Notes: generated by a model from the letters alone, not told the origin. A stretch of 64,000 bases of DNA from Defluviitaleaceae bacterium (GCA_009779915.1 WRBA01000011.1:30374-94373); one strand, 5' to 3'. Numbered from the stretch's first letter, positions 34,197-42,101 are shown. Program-made: numbers and translations.

Positions 34197-34207
34197 TCAT
34201 ATACATT
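34197..34207 (+). promoter_or_regulatory. Sigma-E-like -10 element upstream of spoIIID
   Basis: TCATATACATT lies about 33 bases before the TTG start. It resembles the sigma-E -10 CATACAnT and is nearly identical to TCATATACAAT upstream of the recombinase. A matching -35 is not clear. In Bacillus spoIIID is transcribed by sigma-E in the mother cell. Confidence 0.4.
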
Positions 34208-34239
34208 AAAAGAATGATTCCTAAGGAGGGGCGATTTCT

Positions 34240-34368
34240 TTGAAACAGTATATTGAAGAAAGAGCTGTGCAAGTTGCAAATTTCATTATAAGCTCCAATG
34301 CCACAGTAAGAGAGACTGCCAAAAAATTTGGCATTTCAAAATCAACCGTACATATGGTTGTAGCTTAA
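34240..34368 (+). CDS. spoIIID: spoIIID, 5' part of a split gene (codons 1-38)
   Basis: Starts at TTG 34240 with AAGGAGGGG about 10 bases upstream and encodes MKQYIEERAVQVANF, then SNATVRETAKKFGISKSTVH: the N-terminus and helix-turn-helix of SpoIIID. After His38 the frame leaves SpoIIID and stops after four more codons (MVVA). The remainder of the protein, beginning HKDVTERL, lies on the opposite strand at 11053-10886. Alone this fragment lacks the basic C-terminal DNA-contact region and should be inactive. It keeps its SD and a sigma-E-like element, so it looks like the live promoter end of a rearrangeable gene rather than a decayed relic. Confidence 0.92.
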   Translation: MKQYIEERAVQVANFIISSNATVRETAKKFGISKSTVHMVVA

Positions 34369-34375
34369 TAGAACG
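34328..34375 (+). other. Recombination junction (attL-like) after the spoIIID 5' part
   Basis: The core TACATA is at 34349-34354. To its left is spoIIID codon sequence (TCAACCG); to its right is GGTTGTAGC, five bases, then AGAACG, the inverted counterpart of the arm at the recombinase end near 11058-11076. The non-palindromic central CA gives each site a direction. Relative to the junction at 11050-11055 the sites are head to head, so recombination inverts the DNA between. Confidence 0.75.
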
Positions 34376-34403
34376 GTTAGCTCAGATGCCGCACGGATTC
34401 TTT

Positions 34404-34613
34404 TTATAGTCAGCGCAGTTGAAAAATATCAAAAAAAAGCGAAGAGTTTTTTTCATAAGACAAGTCCTTCATGAAAAATCAAAAACAGATTTTTTATGGG
34501 ACCAACGGGAGGCGGCAACGACATTTGCCTATAGTCAAGCTAAGCGGAGCTGACGATGTATTGTGTAAAAAAGTCGAGCTTTATTTGATGGTTTTTATCT
34601 GCGCTAACTATAA
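34404..34613. repeat. Inverted-terminal-repeat element, copy B (TTATAGT family)
   Basis: Ends TTATAGTCAGCGCAG (34404-34418) and CTGCGCTAACTATAA (34599-34613) form an imperfect 25-27 base inverted repeat. It is 210 bp with no convincing ORF; short frames through it are chance. Related to copy A at 12716-12816, with the right-hand 50 bases closely similar. It begins about 50 bases past the spoIIID junction. Confidence 0.7.
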
Positions 34614-34632
34614 GTCTGGGCGGTGTTTTTAT

Positions 34633-34665
34633 ATGAATAGGAGAAAGTGGTATGAATATATTTAG
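34633..34665 (+). CDS. Possible 10-codon leader peptide rich in aromatic residues
   Basis: ATG at 34633 after GGCGGTG encodes MNRRKWYEYI and stops at 34663-34665, overlapping the DAHP synthase start at 34652. Three of ten residues are Trp or Tyr, directly before an aromatic biosynthesis operon. It could couple translation to aminoacyl-tRNA supply. No clear attenuator hairpin follows, so this is weak. Confidence 0.25.
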   Translation: MNRRKWYEYI

Positions 34666-35395
34666 AGATAACTTTGCGCTTATTGCAGGTCCCTGCACAG
34701 TTGAGAGCAAAGAACAGATAACCCTTATCGCTAAGGAAGTAAAAGCCCATGGTGCTGCGTTTTTACGGGGCGGGGCTTTTAAGCCGCGGACTTCACCTTA
34801 TGATTTCCAAGGGCTTGGGGAAGATGGGATTGCCCTTCTTTTAGAGGCTAAAAAAGTTACGGGATTGCCTATTGTAACCGAGCTTACAGACATCCGCAGC
34901 CTGCCTTTGTTTGAAGAGGTGGATATAATACAAATCGGAGCAAGAAATACCCAAAATTATGAGCTCTTAAGAGAAATGGGCAAAGTAAAAAAGCCAATAC
35001 TCCTAAAGCGCGGCTTAGCCGGCACAATAAAAGAGCTTCTTATGAGTGCTGAATATATAATTGCAAACGGCAATGAAAATGTGATACTTTGTGAACGAGG
35101 CATCCGTACCTATGAAAATACTTATACTAAAAATACACTGGATTTATCAGCGGTACCTGTACTTAAGAGCCTTACCCATTTGCCTGTTGTAGTTGATCCA
35201 AGCCATGGTACAGGACGAGCTGATATTGTCCCTGCAATGGCTTTGGCGGCTGTTGCCGCAGGGGCTGACGGGATTATGATTGAGGTGCATAATGACCCTT
35301 CCTGCGCTTTGTGTGACGGCTCCCAATCCCTGGATTTTGTACAGTTTAGAGGTATTGCCGCAAAAATATTCAAAATTCGTGAGGCGATGAAATGA
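34652..35395 (+). CDS. aroF: 3-Deoxy-7-phosphoheptulonate (DAHP) synthase, short type I-beta
   Basis: 247 residues. IAGPCTVESKEQ at the start, RGGAFKPRTSPYDFQG near 39, QIGARNTQNYELL, the metal-binding CERGIRTYE and VVDPSHGTGRAD. Condenses PEP and erythrose 4-phosphate, first step of the shikimate pathway. It has neither the ACT-like nor the ferredoxin-like regulatory domain, so feedback inhibition by that route is not expected. GGAG is 8-9 bases before the ATG. Overlaps aroB by 4 bases. First gene of aroF-aroB-aroA-aroC-aroEK. Confidence 0.95.
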   Translation: MNIFRDNFALIAGPCTVESKEQITLIAKEVKAHGAAFLRGGAFKPRTSPYDFQGLGEDGIALLLEAKKVTGLPIVTELTDIRSLPLFEEVDIIQIGARNTQNYELLREMGKVKKPILLKRGLAGTIKELLMSAEYIIANGNENVILCERGIRTYENTYTKNTLDLSAVPVLKSLTHLPVVVDPSHGTGRADIVPAMALAAVAAGADGIMIEVHNDPSCALCDGSQSLDFVQFRGIAAKIFKIREAMK

Positions 35396-36468
35396 TACGG
35401 ATATCAGTGTCACTGGGCGAAGGTTATGATGTTAATATAGGACAAGGTATTCTAAGCTCAATCGGAGATGCTGCTAGAAGGCTTTTTCCTAAAGGGCATA
35501 CTGTTGCTGTTGTAACAGATGATAATGTAAAAGAACTTTACTTAGAGCCTGTTTTAAATGCCCTAACCATATCCGGCTTTCGTCCGCTCTCCTATTCTAT
35601 CCTTCCCGGCGAGGCTTCCAAGAGTACTGATACTTATTTCGCTCTCCTTAACTGGCTTGCTTCAAATCACCTAACCCGCTCTGATATTATAATAGCTTTA
35701 GGAGGCGGTGTTGTTGGAGATTTAGCTGGTTTTGCGGCGGCTACCTATCTTCGGGGCATATCATATATTCAAATTCCTACTACTCTTCTTGCTATGGTAG
35801 ACTCTTCAGTGGGAGGTAAAACCGGCATAGATTTAGAATCCGGAAAAAACTTAGCCGGGGCTTTTCATCAGCCATCTTTTGTTCTTTGCGATATAAATAT
35901 GCTTAATACTTTGCCTATAAATATTTTTAACGACGGCATGGCAGAAGTTATAAAATATGGTATGCTATGCGGTCCTAAACTTTTAAACCAGCTTTTGGAT
36001 TCTCCTCCAAAAGATAAATTAGAACAAATTATCGCTGAATGTATTACTATAAAACGTAACATTATACAAAAAGATGAATTTGATACAGGCGAACGGAAAT
36101 TGCTAAATTTTGGTCACACCATAGGTCACGCTATTGAGCTTTTAAGTGATTATCAGATTTCCCACGGAGCTGCTGTAAGTATCGGTATGGCAATAATTAC
36201 CCGCGCAGCATTAATGCAGAAATTATGCCCCCATGAATGCCTTAATGTGCTTACCAAGCTGCTTTCATCTTTCGAGCTTCCAATTAAGACAAATTATAAT
36301 GCCAAAGAACTTTATAACGCCGCCTTAAGCGACAAAAAACGACAAGGCGCATTCATAACGATTATCGTACCAACCGCTTTTGGAAAATGTGAGCTTAAAA
36401 CGATTCCGGTTGAAGCCTTATTAAATTGGATAGAAATGGGGTTAGAGCCTTTTGAGCCAAGCTTTTGA
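35392..36468 (+). CDS. aroB: 3-Dehydroquinate synthase
   Basis: 358 residues. NAD-binding GEASKSTDTYFALLNWL and IALGGGVVGDLAGFAAATYL, then MVDSSVGGKTGIDL, the zinc ligands in EVIKYGML, NFGHTIGHAIE and ISHGAAVSIGM. Converts DAHP to 3-dehydroquinate. Overlaps both neighbours, implying coupled translation. Confidence 0.97.
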   Translation: MIRISVSLGEGYDVNIGQGILSSIGDAARRLFPKGHTVAVVTDDNVKELYLEPVLNALTISGFRPLSYSILPGEASKSTDTYFALLNWLASNHLTRSDIIIALGGGVVGDLAGFAAATYLRGISYIQIPTTLLAMVDSSVGGKTGIDLESGKNLAGAFHQPSFVLCDINMLNTLPINIFNDGMAEVIKYGMLCGPKLLNQLLDSPPKDKLEQIIAECITIKRNIIQKDEFDTGERKLLNFGHTIGHAIELLSDYQISHGAAVSIGMAIITRAALMQKLCPHECLNVLTKLLSSFELPIKTNYNAKELYNAALSDKKRQGAFITIIVPTAFGKCELKTIPVEALLNWIEMGLEPFEPSF

Positions 36469-37744
36469 CATAAAAATATCCCCTGGCGGCATATCCGGCA
36501 ATATAGCTGCTGTACCATCAAAATCTCATCTTCACCGTCTTCTTATCTGTGCGTCATTGGCGGACAAAGAGACTGTTATTAAATGTGTTCACACAGGCGC
36601 GGAAGATATTAAGGCAACAATAGCCTGCCTTTCAGCTCTTGGGGCTGTGATTGAAAAAATAATAGATGGGTTTATAGTAACTCCCATACACCGTGATAAA
36701 CTCCCTAAAGCCTGCATTCTACCTTGTATGGAAAGCGGCTCTACTCTACGGTTTATGCTGCCTGTAGTATGTGCTTTAGGGATTTGTGGAGAGTTTCACT
36801 TGTCTGGTCGCCTGCCTGAGCGGCCTATTTCATCTCTGGAAGCGGCACTTACCCGTGCCGGCATACAAATAAGCCGCCCAAAATCTAATATCATTTCCTG
36901 TAAAGGGCAGCTTAACTATGGTTCATTTCATTTACCAGGAAATATTTCTTCGCAGTATATCACAGGGCTGCTTTTGGCTTTGCCCCTCCTTAACGGCCGC
37001 AGCCGCCTAACTATAACGGAGCCTATTGAATCACAGAGCTATATTGCCTTAACTTTGGAAGTTCTTGAAGCTTTTGGAGAAAAGCCGAAAAAAAATTTAC
37101 TCACTCATTATGAAATCGATTGTAATACAAGTTTTATAAGTCCTCATATTATATCTGCCGAAGGAGATTGGTCAAATGCCGCTTTTTGGCTATGTGCAGG
37201 AGCAATGCCCGGCGGCAATATACAATTATGCGGTCTTAATAAAAAAAGCTTACAGGGAGATCGGCAAATTTGCGTAAACCTCCAACAAATAGGAGCTGTG
37301 GTAAAATGGGAGGGTAAGATTCTCAACTTATCGGAAGGAAGCCGCCGCGGCATAGAAATTGACGCCGCAAATATTCCGGATCTTATTCCGGCAATTGCGG
37401 CGGTTGCGGCAGTTAGCGAAGGCACTACACTTATCAAAAACGCGGCACGCCTGCGGCTAAAAGAATCTGACCGCTTAAGTGCCATAACTCATTGTTTAAA
37501 CACCTTGGGGGCTAATATAACGGAAGAAGCGGAAGGGCTTTTAATCCAAGGTGTTTCACAGCTTAAAGGCGGCATGGTAGACTCCTTTGGAGACCATCGT
37601 ATAGCTATGATGGCAGCAATTGCGTCGGCTGCTTGTACAGAGCCGGTTATTATTAAAAATGCTCATACAGCAAACAAGTCCTATCCTAATTTTTATGAAA
37701 AATTGTCCGGACTGGGCAAAAAAATAGAGGTGCAATATGGGTAG
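36452..37744 (+). CDS. aroA: 5-Enolpyruvylshikimate-3-phosphate synthase
   Basis: 430 residues. N-terminal PSKSHLHRLLICASLA, the MESGSTLRFMLPV motif near 89, and C-terminal RLKESDRLSAI, SFGDHRIAMMAAIAS. Transfers enolpyruvyl from PEP to shikimate 3-phosphate. No ATG is available near the conserved N-terminus; the TTG at 36452, overlapping aroB by 17 bases, is the likely start. Sequence class I versus II (glyphosate response) is not judged here. Confidence 0.95.
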   Translation: MSQAFDIKISPGGISGNIAAVPSKSHLHRLLICASLADKETVIKCVHTGAEDIKATIACLSALGAVIEKIIDGFIVTPIHRDKLPKACILPCMESGSTLRFMLPVVCALGICGEFHLSGRLPERPISSLEAALTRAGIQISRPKSNIISCKGQLNYGSFHLPGNISSQYITGLLLALPLLNGRSRLTITEPIESQSYIALTLEVLEAFGEKPKKNLLTHYEIDCNTSFISPHIISAEGDWSNAAFWLCAGAMPGGNIQLCGLNKKSLQGDRQICVNLQQIGAVVKWEGKILNLSEGSRRGIEIDAANIPDLIPAIAAVAAVSEGTTLIKNAARLRLKESDRLSAITHCLNTLGANITEEAEGLLIQGVSQLKGGMVDSFGDHRIAMMAAIASAACTEPVIIKNAHTANKSYPNFYEKLSGLGKKIEVQYG

Positions 37745-38813
37745 TATTTGGAAAAGCAGGATTTCTTTATCTATATTCGGTCAGTCTCACGGGACAGCCA
37801 TAGGTATGACTTTAGACGGCATTCCAGCCGGCGAGGCTATTGATTTGGACAAGCTCCAAGCTTTTTTACTTCGCCGCGCTCCCGGGCGCAGCTCTTTATC
37901 AACCTCCCGCCTCGAGGAGGATGTGCCTGAATTTATCTCAGGTCTTGTAAACGGCGTGACTTGCGGCGCACCTATTACCGCAATTATCCGCAATAATAAT
38001 ATCCGCTCTTCTGATTATTCCGATATGACAGATATACCGCGCCCCAGTCATGCTGACTTTACGGCTCATGTGAAGCATAACGGCTTTCAAGACAAGTCTG
38101 GCGGCGGGCATTTTTCAGGCAGACTAACGGCTCCTCTATGTATCGCCGGAGGTATTTGCCTGCAAATTTTGGAGCGGCACGGGATTTTTATCGGGACACA
38201 TATCTATTCTATAGGTGATGTTTGCGACTGTGTAATTGATACAGCAAATATAAATAAGGAAAGTTTACTTGGGCTTTCTAAAATGGAACTTCCTGTATTT
38301 GACCCCAATGCTGCAGCTATTATAAAAACCGAAATTGAAAATGCGCGTAAAAACCTAGATTCCATTGGTGGTATAATTGAGTGTATTGCTATTGGCTTGC
38401 CGGCCGGGCTTGGTGAACCTATATTTGACGGGATGGAAAACCGCATTGCAAGGCTTGTATTTGCTATACCCGCTGTTAAGGGTGTTGATTTCGGCGCAGG
38501 ATTTAGGGCTGCTGATATGAGAGGCAGTGAACATAATGACCCCTTTTACCGTGACGGTGAGCATATAAAAACCCGCACTAATCACAATGGTGGTATTTTA
38601 GGGGGCATCACATCAGGTATGCCCCTTGTGTTTCGTACCGTAATAAAACCTACCCCTTCTATTGGTAAAGTTCAAGAAAGTGTGTATTTAAGCCGTAAAG
38701 ACCCTGCTGTTTTACAAATACAAGGTCGTCATGACCCTTGTATAGTACCCAGAGCTGTGCCTTGTATAGAGGCAGCAGCGGCTATTGCAATTTATGATGC
38801 ACTATGCACATAA
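37737..38813 (+). CDS. aroC: Chorismate synthase
   Basis: 358 residues. FGQSHGTAIGMTLDGIPAG at the start, RRAPGRSSLSTSRLEED, HVKHNGFQDKSGGGHFSGR, the GSEHNDPFY segment and C-terminal GRHDPCIVPRAVPCIEAA. FMN-dependent formation of chorismate. Overlaps aroA by 8 bases; AGAGGTG precedes its ATG. Confidence 0.97.
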   Translation: MGSIWKSRISLSIFGQSHGTAIGMTLDGIPAGEAIDLDKLQAFLLRRAPGRSSLSTSRLEEDVPEFISGLVNGVTCGAPITAIIRNNNIRSSDYSDMTDIPRPSHADFTAHVKHNGFQDKSGGGHFSGRLTAPLCIAGGICLQILERHGIFIGTHIYSIGDVCDCVIDTANINKESLLGLSKMELPVFDPNAAAIIKTEIENARKNLDSIGGIIECIAIGLPAGLGEPIFDGMENRIARLVFAIPAVKGVDFGAGFRAADMRGSEHNDPFYRDGEHIKTRTNHNGGILGGITSGMPLVFRTVIKPTPSIGKVQESVYLSRKDPAVLQIQGRHDPCIVPRAVPCIEAAAAIAIYDALCT

Positions 38814-38824
38814 GGAGGGTTTTT

Positions 38825-40078
38825 ATGGAAAAGGGTGATGTAACGAAACGTTGCGGATTACTTGGACAAAAGCTTAAGCATAGCTACTCCCCTTTTATTC
38901 ATGAGGCTTTAGGGGGCTCTTACTCCTATGAGCTTTTTGAGATAGAGCCTGATAATCTTGCCCCATTTTTAGAGCAAGGTAATTTTCATGGGCTAAATAT
39001 AACTATCCCCTATAAAACTGCAATAATCCCTTTTTGTAGCGAACTTTCCCCTATTGCCCATACCATAGGCAGTGTAAATACAATTTTGCGCCGCCCTGAC
39101 AGCAGTTTATACGGTGATAATACTGATGTTATAGGTTTTTTGACGATGGTTAAGCGTAGTAATATTGATGTCAGCGGCAAGAAAGCATTAGTGCTTGGCA
39201 GCGGCGGCAGCAGCCTGACGGTTTGTTATGGTCTTAAAGAGTTGGGAGTTGATGAGATTGTTGTAATCTCTCGCCATGGAGAACATACATACGAAAATTT
39301 AAAAACTCACCAAGATGCACAAATAATCATAAATACCACTCCCGTGGGAATGTATCCAAATGTCAATACAGCCCCTGTTAATCTGGGGAACTTCCCATAT
39401 TTAGAAGGAGTATTTGATCTTATTTATAATCCGGCAAGAACACGGCTTTTAATTAATGCCAAAAACTTAGGCATACCTCATATAGGGGGGCTTAGTATGC
39501 TGGTAGGTCAAGCCAAGGCATCGGCTGAAATATTTTGTACCAAACCAATTGACAATACAAAGGAAGCGGCGGTGCTGACTTCCCTGCAAACTCAGATGAA
39601 AAATATTATACTGATTGGTATGCCGGGCAGTGGTAAAACCACAATAGGACAAATCCTTGCCGAAATTACGAAAAGACCTTTTTATGATGCGGATACTGCT
39701 TTGGAAATAGATAGCACCATGAAAATTCTTGATATTTTTAAATCAGAAGGAGAAAAGGGCTTTCGAGTCAGAGAAACAAAAACCCTTGAAAAACTGGGCA
39801 AAGAATCCGGGATTGTAATTGCCACAGGAGGCGGCTGTGTCACACGGGAAGAGAACTATCCCCACCTACATCAAAATGGGATAATTATTTTCTTGGAGCG
39901 AAATTTATCTTTACTGGAGAGAGAAGGCCGTCCTTTGTCGCAAAATGTCGATTTGAGCGAAATGTATGCTGATAGATATCCAAAATACCGGCATTTCGCT
40001 GATTTGACTGTTAAAAACGATGATTTACCCTATATTGTGGCAAAAAATATTTGGGAAATGATTAAGAAGGGGCATTAA
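38825..40078 (+). CDS. Fused shikimate dehydrogenase - shikimate kinase
   Basis: 417 residues in two catalytic parts. Residues 1-250 are AroE: KLKHSYSPFIHEALG, LNITIPYKTAII (catalytic Lys), GDNTDVIGF, the NADP loop VLGSGGSSLTV and GGLSMLVGQA. Residues about 255-417 are AroK: P-loop LIGMPGSGKTTIGQIL, ATGGGCVT and LEREGRPLS. The fusion performs two consecutive steps before EPSP synthase. I chose the ATG at 38825, with AAGGAGG upstream, over an ATG at 38804 inside aroC. Last gene of the operon; 3-dehydroquinate dehydratase is not in this cluster. Confidence 0.94.
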   Translation: MEKGDVTKRCGLLGQKLKHSYSPFIHEALGGSYSYELFEIEPDNLAPFLEQGNFHGLNITIPYKTAIIPFCSELSPIAHTIGSVNTILRRPDSSLYGDNTDVIGFLTMVKRSNIDVSGKKALVLGSGGSSLTVCYGLKELGVDEIVVISRHGEHTYENLKTHQDAQIIINTTPVGMYPNVNTAPVNLGNFPYLEGVFDLIYNPARTRLLINAKNLGIPHIGGLSMLVGQAKASAEIFCTKPIDNTKEAAVLTSLQTQMKNIILIGMPGSGKTTIGQILAEITKRPFYDADTALEIDSTMKILDIFKSEGEKGFRVRETKTLEKLGKESGIVIATGGGCVTREENYPHLHQNGIIIFLERNLSLLEREGRPLSQNVDLSEMYADRYPKYRHFADLTVKNDDLPYIVAKNIWEMIKKGH

Positions 40079-40079
40079 A

Positions 40080-40117
40080 TACCGGCGAAGAGATGATTAT
40101 TCTTTCCCCTGCCGGTA
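40080..40117. terminator. Hairpin after the shikimate operon
   Basis: TACCGGC (40080-40086) pairs with GCCGGTA (40111-40117) around a 24-base loop, followed by CAAAAAC. It lies between convergent genes and could terminate both. Confidence 0.45.
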
Positions 40118-40146
40118 CAAAAACATTTTCACTATCAATCTCCGCG

Positions 40147-40803
40147 CTAAAAATCCATTTTTGCGTAAATTTTACTTGTAATATAGTATGAGATAACTAA
40201 GGCAGTTAATGCTATAACAATTTGCGATAACGATATAATCGCCGGCGGTATATCCACTTTGCCGCCTGCCCATTGGATAAGAAGCACAATCCCTGCCGCA
40301 ATACCCAAACATAACGTAAAGAACACCTCGCCCTTGTTTTCACCGAACTTTGTGCTGCCAATGGGCAGAAGCAAGCCAGCCATAAGCAACGCTATTCCTA
40401 TGATATATGAAACCGAACCAAACGCTGTTTTAATAACATGTTCCATTAAACCTTCATGAAAAACAAGTCCTATGCCCAATATTACCCCGCAGAGCAGAAA
40501 ACCGGCGAATGTTGCAATTACTATGCTTAAATAAAAAGATGCAACAATATTTTTTCTTTTTAACGGCATAGAAATTTGAAATTTTTCCCATTGAGTTTGA
40601 TTTTTTGCTCCCATTTTTATCATAATGATATAAGGGGGTATGCCTATAGCCACAAGCGTAAAAAACGCGTAAACAGTAGTGCTGCCTGTTATCAGCAGCG
40701 TAATCCCCAGTGCTAGAATTAACAGGAGCGCGACCCCTATATTTCCCTTTGAGGAGTAAAAGGAATACATCAGTAACCCTCTTGTCGGATTGTTCTTCAT
40801 CAT
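40147..40803 (-). CDS. ABC-2 type transporter permease
   Basis: 218 residues with about six hydrophobic helices (for example GVALLLILALGITLLITGST and ISLSQIVIALTALVISYYI) and a MPLKRKNIVASFY cytoplasmic loop typical of ABC-2 permeases controlled by YtrA-type regulators. It overlaps the ATPase gene by one base and is third in the operon gntR-ATPase-permease. Substrate unknown; such systems often respond to cell-wall-active peptides. Confidence 0.85.
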   Translation of the reverse strand: MMKNNPTRGLLMYSFYSSKGNIGVALLLILALGITLLITGSTTVYAFFTLVAIGIPPYIIMIKMGAKNQTQWEKFQISMPLKRKNIVASFYLSIVIATFAGFLLCGVILGIGLVFHEGLMEHVIKTAFGSVSYIIGIALLMAGLLLPIGSTKFGENKGEVFFTLCLGIAAGIVLLIQWAGGKVDIPPAIISLSQIVIALTALVISYYITSKIYAKMDF

Positions 40804-41666
40804 TATTTTTCTCCTTTCACGAGTATAAGCATGATTTCTTCAATGCTCGCATTATCAATGACAATGTCACGATATTTTTTTGAGGCGGCTTGCTTATCAG
40901 CGACCAGCACATCTATTTGGTAGTCATGCTTTCTGTATGCAAGCATATCTTCTTTGTCCATAGCGGCAAACTGTGCCGATTTACAACGCATAACTCCATA
41001 ATTGTATTTTAAAACATCTTTCTTTTCGCTGAAAATAATACTGCCTTGATGGATAAAGGTTATATAATCAGCTACTTTTTCAAGGTCAGATGTTATGTGC
41101 GATGACAGTAAAATGGATTTATTTTCATCTTGTACAAACTCCAAGAACACATCCAATATATCGTCACGAACGATTGGGTCTAATCCGCTTGTCGCTTCGT
41201 CTAAAACCAATAGGTTTGGGTGATGCGATAAGGCAGCCGCTACTGCCAGTTTCATTGTCATGCCTCTTGAAAAAGTTTTAACCTTCTTCTTTTCGGGAAG
41301 TTTGAATTTCCTTAAATACTCCTTGAACAAACCATTATCCCATTTTGAATAAATCAACCTCATAGCAGAAGATATTTCTACCGGCGTTAAGTGTTCAGGG
41401 AAACAGTTCGTATCATATACAACACCGATACCATCACGAATATCGGTACTGTCTGCGGTCATCTCTTTGCCGAAAATTCTCACCGTTCCGCTGTCTTTAA
41501 TAAGCGTATTGAGAATACAGCCTATTGTCGTGCTTTTACCCGCACCATTCTCACCTACAAAGCCCATTATCGCTCCGCTTGGCACTGAAAACGATATGTT
41601 ATTTAAGCGAAAATCCGAGCTTTCATACGTTTTCGCCAATCCTTGTATTTCTAAGATTGCGTTCAT
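40803..41666 (-). CDS. ABC transporter ATP-binding protein
   Basis: 287 residues. Walker A GFVGENGAGKSTTIG near 36; signature TFSRGMTMKLAVAAAL (SRGM in place of LSGGQ, common in this subfamily); Walker B LLVLDEATSGLDP; H-loop LSSHITSDLEKVAD. C-terminal extension of about 70 residues. Works with the permease downstream; the gene starts two bases after the GntR regulator. Confidence 0.93.
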   Translation of the reverse strand: MNAILEIQGLAKTYESSDFRLNNISFSVPSGAIMGFVGENGAGKSTTIGCILNTLIKDSGTVRIFGKEMTADSTDIRDGIGVVYDTNCFPEHLTPVEISSAMRLIYSKWDNGLFKEYLRKFKLPEKKKVKTFSRGMTMKLAVAAALSHHPNLLVLDEATSGLDPIVRDDILDVFLEFVQDENKSILLSSHITSDLEKVADYITFIHQGSIIFSEKKDVLKYNYGVMRCKSAQFAAMDKEDMLAYRKHDYQIDVLVADKQAASKKYRDIVIDNASIEEIMLILVKGEK

Positions 41667-41668
41667 GT

Positions 41669-42046
41669 TTAATCCTCTCCTTGATAAAATAATTTGAGCA
41701 GCTCAACCAGTTTTTCAACAGGGATACCGTTAGTTCTTCCAATTTCTGCGGCTTCCTGTAAATGTTCTTCTGCTCTGCGCTGCTGTTCTTCTTGAATAAA
41801 ATCTTTGTTTTGCGCTGATACAAAGCTGCCGCGTCCAATGGTGGTGTCAATAAAGCCGTCGCGCTGTAGATTTTCATAGGCAGCTTGGACGGTAATTACG
41901 CTGACATGAATAGACTTCGCTAATGAACGCATAGACGGAAGCGGCGCGCCCGGCTGTAATTCTCCATTCATTATCATTGCTTTAATCTGCGATGTTATTT
42001 GCTCGTAAATAGGCTTGCTGGTATTATTGCTGATGATAATATCCAA
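41669..42046 (-). CDS. GntR-family regulator, YtrA type
   Basis: 125 residues. Winged helix-turn-helix (KPIYEQITSQIKAMIMNGEL, PSMRSLAKSIHVSVITVQAAY, GRGSFVS) with a short C-terminal dimerisation tail of about 50 residues, as in YtrA. It should repress its own operon with the ABC transporter. Starts with TTG at 42046 after GGAGG; no ATG is near. The promoter at 42102-42131 overlaps palindromes that may be its operator. Confidence 0.92.
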   Translation of the reverse strand: MDIIISNNTSKPIYEQITSQIKAMIMNGELQPGAPLPSMRSLAKSIHVSVITVQAAYENLQRDGFIDTTIGRGSFVSAQNKDFIQEEQQRRAEEHLQEAAEIGRTNGIPVEKLVELLKLFYQGED

Positions 42047-42101
42047 AACAGTTCCTCCTTTATCCTCCCTTGTGTTTTATGTGTGCTTATTCAATATGTA
42101 C

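Noticed and set aside
11053..34351. The 23.3 kb between the spoIIID parts as a prophage or genomic island
   Set aside because: Apart from the recombinase and short repeats it holds conserved core genes in normal Firmicute order (cysS-mrnC-rlmB-yacP-sigH, hprK-murB-whiA-crh). It is ordinary chromosome enclosed by two att-like sites, not imported DNA.
34240..34368. spoIIID 5' part as a decayed pseudogene
   Set aside because: Reading frame, SD and sequence are intact up to the exact junction, and the other part is equally intact. Decay would be expected to leave mutations in one or both.
34471..34665. 64-codon plus-strand ORF through repeat copy B
   Set aside because: It spans the repeat and its right end, lacks a good SD, and has no match to the corresponding part of copy A.
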